38,233 bases of DNA. Origin: Nitrospirota bacterium (GTDB lineage Bacteria > Nitrospirota > Thermodesulfovibrionia > Thermodesulfovibrionales > Dissulfurispiraceae). The stretch covers positions 1-38,233 of the forward strand of contig JADFXI010000015.1 in NCBI GenBank assembly GCA_015233655.1. The letters run 5' to 3'. The notes under the pieces are model-generated. The model was not told the origin of the DNA and did no database searches. It was given only the letters and a program-made list of their open reading frames with translations. This document shows, piece after piece, positions 8,398 through 16,362 of this stretch (position 1 is the first letter of the stretch; each line of letters starts with the position of its first letter). Made by a program: the position numbers and the translations under genes.

Positions 8398-9149
8398 TGA
8401 ACAATGTCCTTTATTATTTCTTCAAGCAGGAATATCAATTGCTCAACATCAAAGCAGACATCCGCTGTAGTGTCAAAGCGTATGCTGACCTGTGAATCAA
8501 ACTCATCATCACGCGGCCAATACAGAAAAAGCACAGGCAGCCGTGGAAAGACATATACCAGCCATGCGTGGCCCGTCGAAAAACCATCAGGGTGTTCGGC
8601 GCCTTGCCGGTCAAGATACGAGGCCGTTTCCATTAAATGTCCGTCAAACAAATTCTTCAGCGGTTCTTCACACTCCCTCTTGAACGCCTTATATTTCATA
8701 AGGCCTCCTCTCAGTTCGCTATGCAAGACCCACTTGCCGGAGATTTTTTTTGCCCCTCCGTTCTTTATATAGAATAACGCCAGCATTCTCATCCAGGGGG
8801 TGAGAATGCCGTCTGTCTGCAAATCCCCTCCTGCGCCGACAGAAACATCCCTGCCGAAACATCTCATCAAAAGCCTTCCGTCCCTTAACTCCGCGCCGAG
8901 GTCTGCGGCAATATCCTCAAACCGGATTTTCCCCATTTCGTCTTCCAGGTTTGATATCAGGTCCTCCCGCCAATCGGTTTTCGTGATCAAGCACGCCATA
9001 TCGTCTCGTTCTTTGTCTGTCAGCTTCGGGCATTCCGAAAGGTCAGCGTCTCCTTTCAGCACTGCAAAAGCGAAAGGCATGCATGCCTTCTGCCTGCAAG
9101 TGCCGCAGTTGGTCTTTGGGAGTCTTTTATATACATCAATTGGGTTCAT
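8394..9149 (-). CDS. Fe-S cluster domain plus DUF3786-like protein
   Basis: N-terminal NCGTCRQKACMPFAFAVLKGDADLSECPKL is a 4-Cys Fe-S (PF04060-type) motif. The C-terminal part resembles DUF3786 (LFYIKNGGAKKISGKWVLHSELRGG, FPRLPVLFLYWPRDDEFDSQVSIRFD). Confidence 0.78.
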   Translation of the reverse strand: MNPIDVYKRLPKTNCGTCRQKACMPFAFAVLKGDADLSECPKLTDKERDDMACLITKTDWREDLISNLEDEMGKIRFEDIAADLGAELRDGRLLMRCFGRDVSVGAGGDLQTDGILTPWMRMLALFYIKNGGAKKISGKWVLHSELRGGLMKYKAFKRECEEPLKNLFDGHLMETASYLDRQGAEHPDGFSTGHAWLVYVFPRLPVLFLYWPRDDEFDSQVSIRFDTTADVCFDVEQLIFLLEEIIKDIVQ

Positions 9150-9170
9150 TAGAAGACAAACTCCGACGGC

Positions 9171-10394
9171 TTATGAACTGCCGTACTTAGGTTTCTCACC
9201 TTGCACGGCTTCGCCTATAATTTCCACAATATGCTTCACATTGCCTCCTTTTATGCCGCTTCTAAGCTGCAGGACGCAGTTAGGGCAGGAGGTGACTATC
9301 ATGCCTGCATCCTTATAAGACTCCACCTTTTTTTCGAGAAGTCCCTTGGACATGTCAGGATACAATATCCTGAACGTTCCGGCCAGTCCGCAGCACCCCT
9401 TTTCAGAATCAATGGGACTGATTCCTGCCGACTTCAGCACCGCCCTCGGTTCGGCCTGCAGACCAAGACTATATATTGCATGGCAGGGATCGTGGTAAGC
9501 TACGCTGGACAAGATTTGGCCCATGTCTTTCTTTATCTCGGGCTTCTCTGAGCTGAAAAACATGGTAACATCCATCGCTCTCTTAACGCCGTCGCCGATT
9601 AATTTTCTGTATTCGTCCCTGATAAAATAGACGCATGTCGGACAAAGGCCGATGATCGCTTCCACGCTCATTTTTCTGAACAACTTCATATTTCTCTCCG
9701 CCAGTTCAGCGGCATCCTCTTCAAAGCCCAGCCCCAGAAGGGGTGCGCCGCAGCAAACTTCTCCCTTCGGGACCACGACATCGAAGTTCATACTGTTTAA
9801 AATAGTTATTAGTGAACTGCCGATGTGAGGGTAAAGGAAGTTAACAGTGCATCCCGCAAACACAGCGACCCGGCCTCTCGGTCTTGCCACCTTGAAAAGA
9901 GAAGTGCCGTCCCTGAGCGACGGACCGGTTATATTTACGCCCATCTCATGCAGCGTCCTGAAATAAGGGAGTTTATGCACCGGCAGCAATTCCCCCAATC
10001 CATCAAGAAATTTCAGCACCTTAAAGCCGGTGGAGGCCCTTTTGAAAGCAAGCCTGGCAGCAACCCCGAGGAATCTCCTTCTCTTGCCTGACTTCCTGAG
10101 GCTCTTTCTTCCTTCGTAGACAGCGTCGGTGATATTGATGCCCAAGGGACAAAGTGTATTGCACGCCCCGCAAAGCATACAGCTGAATATTCTTTCGTCG
10201 AGTATTTCGGACGGCCCGATCTCTCCCTCTATATATTTTTTAAGCAGGATAACGCGGCCCCTGGCACTCATCCCTTCGGTAACATCCTCGCCATATGTCG
10301 GACACTGGGCCTTGCAACTGCCGCACCTAACGCACAAATCCAGATCATGCGCAGAGCGCAAAATACCCCTTCCCTCTTCCGGCGCGTTATTCAT
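9171..10394 (-). CDS. (Fe-S)-binding protein, GlcF-like (glycolate oxidase iron-sulfur subunit family)
   Basis: CVRCGSCKAQCPTYGED and CMLCGACNTLCPLGI, plus two cysteine-rich CCG segments (GEVCCGAPLLGLG, KGCCGLAGTF). Confidence 0.88.
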   Translation of the reverse strand: MNNAPEEGRGILRSAHDLDLCVRCGSCKAQCPTYGEDVTEGMSARGRVILLKKYIEGEIGPSEILDERIFSCMLCGACNTLCPLGINITDAVYEGRKSLRKSGKRRRFLGVAARLAFKRASTGFKVLKFLDGLGELLPVHKLPYFRTLHEMGVNITGPSLRDGTSLFKVARPRGRVAVFAGCTVNFLYPHIGSSLITILNSMNFDVVVPKGEVCCGAPLLGLGFEEDAAELAERNMKLFRKMSVEAIIGLCPTCVYFIRDEYRKLIGDGVKRAMDVTMFFSSEKPEIKKDMGQILSSVAYHDPCHAIYSLGLQAEPRAVLKSAGISPIDSEKGCCGLAGTFRILYPDMSKGLLEKKVESYKDAGMIVTSCPNCVLQLRSGIKGGNVKHIVEIIGEAVQGEKPKYGSS

Positions 10395-11169
10395 TCAGCT
10401 TCCCGCTCCTGAACCCTTCCAGGTCAATGCTCACACATTTAAAGCCCAAATCTTTAAGGCGCTGAACAACTGCGTTCCTTGTCTCATTCTCAAAAAACCT
10501 GGAGAGTTCCTTTGCTCCGACCTCTATCTTCGCCATATCATTGTGGTTCCTGACCCTGAGATCTCCAAACCCCAAGCCTCTTAGAAAGGCCTCAGCCAGC
10601 TCCACTCTTTTCAGGGCCTCCTTAGTAATCTGAACGCCGTATGGGAACCTCGATGAAAGGCAGGGAGACGCGGGCTTGGACCATGTAGGCAACCCCATGT
10701 CCCTCGAAAGGCCCCTTATTTCATCTTTTGTCAGACCTGTTTCGAGCAGGGGGCTTCGCACGCCGTACTTTGCCGCAGCTTGTCTCCCGGGGCGCCAATC
10801 CGACAGGTCGTCGTAATTGCTGCCGTCAAGTACAAACCTGTATCCTTCATCCCTCGCTATAGCAGCCAGTTTTGAAAAAAGCTCGTCCTTGCAATGGAAA
10901 CACCTGTCTCTGGGGTTGCACGCAAAGAGAGGATTGGACAGTTCATCCGTCGGAATCACTTTATGGGCAGCGCCCAGAGATTTCGCAATCGCCACAGCAT
11001 TATCCAGTTCGGCGCCGGGCATGGTTTCAGAATATGAGGTAACTGCAAGGGCGGATATGCCGGAATCCATTACCGCCTTAAGAAGAAATGTGCTGTCAAC
11101 GCCGCCGGAGAAAGCAAGCACCGCTGACTCCATCTCACGGAGTATAGATAAAAGTTTCTGATATTTCAT
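10387..11169 (-). CDS. larE: ATP-dependent sacrificial sulfur transferase LarE
   Basis: PP-loop AFSGGVDSTFLLKA, DRCFHCKDELF, and KPASPCLSSRFPYG with the sulfur-donor Cys region; typical length for LarE. Confidence 0.9.
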   Translation of the reverse strand: MKYQKLLSILREMESAVLAFSGGVDSTFLLKAVMDSGISALAVTSYSETMPGAELDNAVAIAKSLGAAHKVIPTDELSNPLFACNPRDRCFHCKDELFSKLAAIARDEGYRFVLDGSNYDDLSDWRPGRQAAAKYGVRSPLLETGLTKDEIRGLSRDMGLPTWSKPASPCLSSRFPYGVQITKEALKRVELAEAFLRGLGFGDLRVRNHNDMAKIEVGAKELSRFFENETRNAVVQRLKDLGFKCVSIDLEGFRSGKLNE

Positions 11170-12677
11170 TAAAGAATGGTGATTTCGTAATTCTCCTGAT
11201 GGAACCGGATGTCCTCTTTTATGATGAGCTGGATGCCGTATGCATTTTCGATCTCCTCTATGCCCTGACGCTCTTCATAGGACAGGAGTTCCGCCACGTC
11301 AGGATGGGCCTTGATCATCGCTATAGTGCCCCTGGTGAGGTTCATTTTCCTCACCTTCCTGAATATTTCATACGTCACAGTCCGCGCGGATTTCACAAAC
11401 CCCCTGCCCTCGCAGTACGGGCACTGCTCGCACAGTACTCTCCCAAGGCTCTCGCGTACCCGCTTTCTCGTCATCTGTATAATGCCGAGTTCGGAAATAT
11501 TGTAAATGGTGTTCTTGGCCTTGTCCCTCTTCATTATTTCGACCAACGCCTTGAAAACCTTTTCCCTGTTTTCGAGCTTTTCCATGTCGATAAAATCCGT
11601 AATGATAATACCTCCCAGATTTCTCAACCGTATCTGGTAGGCTATTTCCTTGACCGCCTCAAGGTTAGTTTTCAAAATAGTGTCTTCGAGATCCTCTTTG
11701 CCTACGAACTTGCCGGTGTTGACATCAATGACCGTCATGGCTTCCGTCTGGTCGATGACGACATAGCCTCCTGATTTCAGCCATACCTTCCGGCCCAGTG
11801 CCCTCGAAATATCAAGCTCTATCCCGAAGGCCTCGAACATCGGCTCCCGGCCATCATAAAGCTCTATCTTATCTATAAGCCTGGGGAAATACGTACCGAC
11901 AAATTCCTTGAGCCGCCCGTATTCCTCCGGAGAGTCTATGACCAGCCTCTCGACATTATGGCTCATGAAATCGCGGACGCTCCTGAAAACCAGGTCCAGA
12001 TCACTGTAAAGGAGATTCGGCGCAGAGGCCTTCTCCCTCTTTTTCTGAACACTGTCCCACAGTAGTATCAGAAATTCGAGGTCCCGTTTTATCTCATCGG
12101 TCGTGGCATCTTCGCAAGCCGTCCTCATTATCAGGCCATAACCTTTGGGTTTTATCTCCGCCGCAATATCTTTCAGTCTTTGCCTTACCTCTTCATCCTC
12201 TATACGGCGCGAAATACCTATATGTTCGACATTGGGCATGAGCACCACATACCTTCCGGGCAGAGTAACATATGAAGTGACCCGCGCACCCTTGGTGCCG
12301 ATAGGGTCTTTCGATACCTGCACAAGCAGCTCCTGGCCCTCCTGTATCAGTTCCTCTATAGACAGCAATTCCTCCTTGCACTCATTTCTCTCATACAAAT
12401 CGTTCTCTTCGATTTCGCTGTCCAGGAATGCGGAGTAATAGTCCTCCATGTCCCTCATAATGTCCGCCACATACAGGAAAGCGGCCTTCTCGAGACCTAT
12501 ATCAATAAATGAAGACTGCATTCCGGGCAGGATCTTGAGCACCTTCCCCTTGTATATGTTACCGACAAGGCTTGTGTCCCTCTTCCTTTCAATATACAGC
12601 TCGACTACCTGTCCCCCTTCAAGAAGGGCGACCCTGCTTTCCTCTTTGGTAACATTGATAATCAGTTCCGATGTCAT
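11169..12677 (-). CDS. rng: Ribonuclease E/G family (RNase G-like)
   Basis: MTSELIINVTKEESRVALLEGGQVVELYIER, S1-like GNIYKGKVLKILPGMQSSFIDIGLEKAAFLYV, and VIDVNTGKFVG, CPYCEGRGFV. Start set at the ATG overlapping the upstream stop. Confidence 0.93.
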   Translation of the reverse strand: MTSELIINVTKEESRVALLEGGQVVELYIERKRDTSLVGNIYKGKVLKILPGMQSSFIDIGLEKAAFLYVADIMRDMEDYYSAFLDSEIEENDLYERNECKEELLSIEELIQEGQELLVQVSKDPIGTKGARVTSYVTLPGRYVVLMPNVEHIGISRRIEDEEVRQRLKDIAAEIKPKGYGLIMRTACEDATTDEIKRDLEFLILLWDSVQKKREKASAPNLLYSDLDLVFRSVRDFMSHNVERLVIDSPEEYGRLKEFVGTYFPRLIDKIELYDGREPMFEAFGIELDISRALGRKVWLKSGGYVVIDQTEAMTVIDVNTGKFVGKEDLEDTILKTNLEAVKEIAYQIRLRNLGGIIITDFIDMEKLENREKVFKALVEIMKRDKAKNTIYNISELGIIQMTRKRVRESLGRVLCEQCPYCEGRGFVKSARTVTYEIFRKVRKMNLTRGTIAMIKAHPDVAELLSYEERQGIEEIENAYGIQLIIKEDIRFHQENYEITIL

Positions 12678-15142
12678 AATGGTTCCACCCATCCGTCTTT
12701 CCACCCGTAATATGCAGTTCGCGTAATGTCCATTCCTCTGAAACTTCCGCCGAAAAGCGTTTCGGCAACTTCCCCGACCCTGGCCTTTAAAGACCCCTGG
12801 TCCCGCAACAAAAGACCGATGTCCATACTGCCGCCGTCAACGACACTTGAGACTTCCTCTATACAGGGACTTATATCGATTTCCTTACCGTCTCTAATGG
12901 CGATAAGCGCGCCGTATCGTCCGCCTTCAACCCGGCTGGGAAGGTCCTTTGCCGGCAGGCCTTTAATAACATACTCATAACGGGTCACAAAAGTACTCAG
13001 GGAAGGCTCGCCCGTTGGAATGACGGCCATTTTGCCTATCCTGATCTCTTCGGGCATGCGCCTGTTTATCTCATCCCTATAAAATTCTATATCAAAAGGG
13101 CTGAAAACCTCTACATCAAAATACTCCCTCTCTCCGGCTATGCCGACACTGAGAGACGGACCGAAAGCGACTCGCGGCGCAGGATGGAACCCCTTGGAAA
13201 CGTCGAACCTGACCCCGGCCCTCCTCAGACCCCTCAGCACCGCTGTTGCCAATTCAAGATGGGAAAGATAGCGAAGCATGCCCAGCTTTGAGAACTGCAC
13301 CCTGACACGCAGTTTGGGACGCGCCGAATCCGAACGGATGGGAGCAACTGCAGGGCCCTCCGAAGCCGGGATACCGGTACGCCTGGAAGAAGGACACCGC
13401 AATCCGCAGCTCGTACAGCTCTCAGTGCAGGAGGCGGTCTTTTCGACAGCCAATGCGCGCTCGTATTCCTTGTAAAGAAAATCCTTCTTTACCCCAATGT
13501 CAATAATGTCCCACGGCAGTTGTTCATCCCTGCCAAAAACCCGTTCTGCGTAAGCGGCGCAGTCTATGCCTGTCTTGTTCATTGCATCAGACCACAACGA
13601 AAAATCAAAATGCTCCGACCATCCGTCCAGCCGACAACCCGCCCCCCACGCCGCCTCGATCAGACGCGACATGTGTTCATCGCCACGGGCAAAGGCCCCC
13701 TCCAGAAAACTCGTGCGTTCATCGTGCCCTTTATACTTCAGCTTCCTGCTGCCCAACGATTGCCTCAGGTAGCCCAGCTTCCGCTTCATCTCGTCGAGGC
13801 TTATCTGCCCGCACCACTGAAACGGGGTGTGTGTCTTCGGCACAAATGGAGAAACTGTGACGCTGACATTGACGAATTTGCCGGTACTCTTCCTGGCTAT
13901 CTTAAGTGCGGAGGCGGCCATTTCCCCTATGGCCTCTATGTCTTCATCAGTCTCAGTAGGAAGCCCTACCATAAAATAAAGTTTAAGATTGAGCCATCCT
14001 TCTTCAAAGAGCGCTCTCAGGGCCTGTTCGTAATCATCAGAGGTAAAATCCTTGTTGATGACTGCGCGCAGGCGGTCGGTGGCCGCTTCAGGGGCGATCG
14101 TGAAGCCGGTCTTTCTAACCGAACGTATCTCCCTTAGGACCGACCTGTCAATTGCCTTAACGCGCAAAGACGGAAGCGATACCGCAATGCCTGAATTGCC
14201 GTGGCCGGCATTGAATTCTTTTATTACCGGCAGAAGGCAAGAATAGTCGCCGGCACTTAGCGAAACCAGCGATATCTCGTCATATCCCGTATTTCTGAGC
14301 GATTCCTCGGCAAGCCTCAATACTGTCTCGGGTCTCCTCTCCCTTAGAGGGCGGTAAATCATTCCCGCCTGGCAGAATCTGCATCCCATAGGACATCCCC
14401 TCGATACCTCGATGTTAATCCTGTCATGGACAATCGAAGTATATGGGACCACGGGTTTGACCGGGTAAGCCTGGGAATCGAGATCATCGACAATTCGTCT
14501 GTGTATCCTTTGCCCCGCGCCATGAATCGCAGGCACATAAAAACCCTCAAGCGCCGCAATCTCCCTCAGCACCGACTCGCGTCTGCCGTCACCTTCCTTC
14601 TTCCAGCGATTAATAATTTGCGCCAGTTCGATAACAGCGCCCTCTCCGTCACCAATGAGAAATGCGTCAATGAACGGGCCCATGGGGGCAGGATTGACTG
14701 TGCAAGGCCCCCCGGCAACGACGAAAGGCACATGCCCCTTAATGTCCAATCTTTCCGCAGCATGCAGCGGCACGCCGCCGAGGGAAAGCATATTGAGCAC
14801 GGTTGTATAAGACAACTCGTACTGCAGACTGAAACCGATTATATCGAAGTCCCTGATCGGGACGCGCGATTCAAGGGCTGCAAGGGGTTGTGACGAACTC
14901 TTCATGTGCGCTTCGAGGTCAGGCCAGGGGGCAAAACAGCGCTGCGCAGAAGCGAACGGGAGACTGTTAAGGATGTCATAAAGTATTTTCAATCCCAGAT
15001 GCGACATGCCGACTTCATATGTGTCAGGGAAAGCGAGTAAAAAGCGAACGTCGTCCTTGCGCGCCGCGGCACCTGGGGGTTCGACTGCATTATACTCACT
15101 GTTTATGTAACGGCTGGGCTTTTGGAAAAAAGAAAGGTCCAC
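12674..15142 (-). CDS. TIGR03960 family B12-binding-like radical SAM protein fused to a TIGR03936/DUF2344 domain
   Basis: ISRGCPMGCRFCQAGMIYRPLRERRPE (radical SAM) and C-terminal RVQFSKLGMLRYLSHLELATAVLRGLRRAGVRFDVSKGFHPAPRVAFGPSLSVG (DUF2344), located directly upstream of rng. Confidence 0.9.
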   Translation of the reverse strand: MDLSFFQKPSRYINSEYNAVEPPGAAARKDDVRFLLAFPDTYEVGMSHLGLKILYDILNSLPFASAQRCFAPWPDLEAHMKSSSQPLAALESRVPIRDFDIIGFSLQYELSYTTVLNMLSLGGVPLHAAERLDIKGHVPFVVAGGPCTVNPAPMGPFIDAFLIGDGEGAVIELAQIINRWKKEGDGRRESVLREIAALEGFYVPAIHGAGQRIHRRIVDDLDSQAYPVKPVVPYTSIVHDRINIEVSRGCPMGCRFCQAGMIYRPLRERRPETVLRLAEESLRNTGYDEISLVSLSAGDYSCLLPVIKEFNAGHGNSGIAVSLPSLRVKAIDRSVLREIRSVRKTGFTIAPEAATDRLRAVINKDFTSDDYEQALRALFEEGWLNLKLYFMVGLPTETDEDIEAIGEMAASALKIARKSTGKFVNVSVTVSPFVPKTHTPFQWCGQISLDEMKRKLGYLRQSLGSRKLKYKGHDERTSFLEGAFARGDEHMSRLIEAAWGAGCRLDGWSEHFDFSLWSDAMNKTGIDCAAYAERVFGRDEQLPWDIIDIGVKKDFLYKEYERALAVEKTASCTESCTSCGLRCPSSRRTGIPASEGPAVAPIRSDSARPKLRVRVQFSKLGMLRYLSHLELATAVLRGLRRAGVRFDVSKGFHPAPRVAFGPSLSVGIAGEREYFDVEVFSPFDIEFYRDEINRRMPEEIRIGKMAVIPTGEPSLSTFVTRYEYVIKGLPAKDLPSRVEGGRYGALIAIRDGKEIDISPCIEEVSSVVDGGSMDIGLLLRDQGSLKARVGEVAETLFGGSFRGMDITRTAYYGWKDGWVEPL

Positions 15143-15205
15143 TATTTAAAATAGCATCTGCAAGCAGCTTAGAGCAAGAAAACCGGATATGTTAAAATAA
15201 ATGTT

Positions 15206-16054
15206 GTGAAGAAATACATTGCATATTCTCTGTTGCTGCATCTGTTGCTCGTTCTTATCGCTTTCCTGCTGGTCCGTTACACTAAATTAAAGACGCCGGA
15301 AACTTTTGTTGCATCTATTGTTGCGCCTGAGGAACTGCAGGAGAAAAAGCAGCCTGAAGCGACCCCGCATATGCAGGAAAAAGACCTCCGCAGGATGCCG
15401 CGACTTCCGAAAAACCTGCCGCCCCCGGAAAAGTTGACCGCACTGCCTTCATCTCCTGCCCAGGCAAAGAAATCCCGCTCAGTTGAACGTCCGGAAGAAA
15501 ACGTGAGTGCAAATGCCGGCCGCGGCCCTTCCGTCAGCCCTCATGAACCCTCGCCAACCAGGGATGAGCCGGGCATGTCACAGGAACAGGGCAAAAGGGG
15601 CATTGGAGATTCGTTTCAGTCATCGAGACAGCCATCTTGGGGCAGGACAACACGAGATAAGCTCTTAGACAGGGAAGTCATTGACAAATTTGCGTCGAAG
15701 GACAGTGAAACAAAGAAAGACAACAGCATTACATTCGATACGACTGAATACAAATATTATGGCTATATGCAGCGACTCCGCGAAAAGATAGAGGGCATAT
15801 GGAAATATCCTGCTGAAGCTGAACAAAGAAAACTTAACGGTGAGGTCTATATCAGATTTACCATCAGGAAAGACGGGGCCCTGGCTGCGGCCGAACTGGT
15901 CCATACCTCGGGGTATAAAGTCCTGGACGATGCTGCCATCAGGGCCTTAAAAGAAGCAAATCCATACTGGCCGCTGCCTGACAGCTGGAACCAGGACTCA
16001 CTCACCATTACAGGCAGGTTCGTTTACTACTTTTATAATACATATATAAGATAA
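15206..16054 (+). CDS. TonB family protein (energy transducer-like, C-terminal TonB domain)
   Basis: GTG start, N-terminal TM, Pro/Lys-rich linker, then MQRLREKIEGIWKYPAEAEQRKLNGEVYIRFTIRKDGALAAAELVHTSGYKVLDDAAIRALKEANPYWPLP. Confidence 0.85.
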   Translation: MKKYIAYSLLLHLLLVLIAFLLVRYTKLKTPETFVASIVAPEELQEKKQPEATPHMQEKDLRRMPRLPKNLPPPEKLTALPSSPAQAKKSRSVERPEENVSANAGRGPSVSPHEPSPTRDEPGMSQEQGKRGIGDSFQSSRQPSWGRTTRDKLLDREVIDKFASKDSETKKDNSITFDTTEYKYYGYMQRLREKIEGIWKYPAEAEQRKLNGEVYIRFTIRKDGALAAAELVHTSGYKVLDDAAIRALKEANPYWPLPDSWNQDSLTITGRFVYYFYNTYIR

Positions 16055-16104
16055 GCGGCAGCCCGGCCTATTCTCTTCGTCCGGCGCGTTGTTATAATAA
16101 TTAC

Positions 16105-16344
16105 ATGGGGTGCCGGTTATATCTGAAAGTGGGAGACAGGGTCAGCCATAAAAGGTACTGGATCTGGGGAACAGGCGAGGTTGTCGAAGAAAGACACTCC
16201 GACCTGCCCGGAGGATTTTGCCTTGTCAGGATTCTCTTTCAGGACGGCAGGGAGCGCTCCTTCATCAATGACCTCAACAGTGAACTCTGCTGCTACTTTG
16301 CAGGAATCAGGCTGCTCGACAATTTCTCACCGTGGGAAACGTAA
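16105..16344 (+). CDS. Small DUF3553-like protein, 79 aa
   Basis: LYLKVGDRVSHKRYWIWGTGEVVEERH...VRILFQDGRERSF resembles DUF3553 short proteins; no clear RBS. Confidence 0.55.
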   Translation: MGCRLYLKVGDRVSHKRYWIWGTGEVVEERHSDLPGGFCLVRILFQDGRERSFINDLNSELCCYFAGIRLLDNFSPWET

Positions 16345-16362
16345 AACTAAAATAAACCGGCC

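Noticed and set aside
13520-14137. 205-aa plus-strand ORF within the TIGR03960-like gene
   Set aside because: Overlaps a strongly supported radical SAM gene on the other strand and shows no recognisable motif or RBS.
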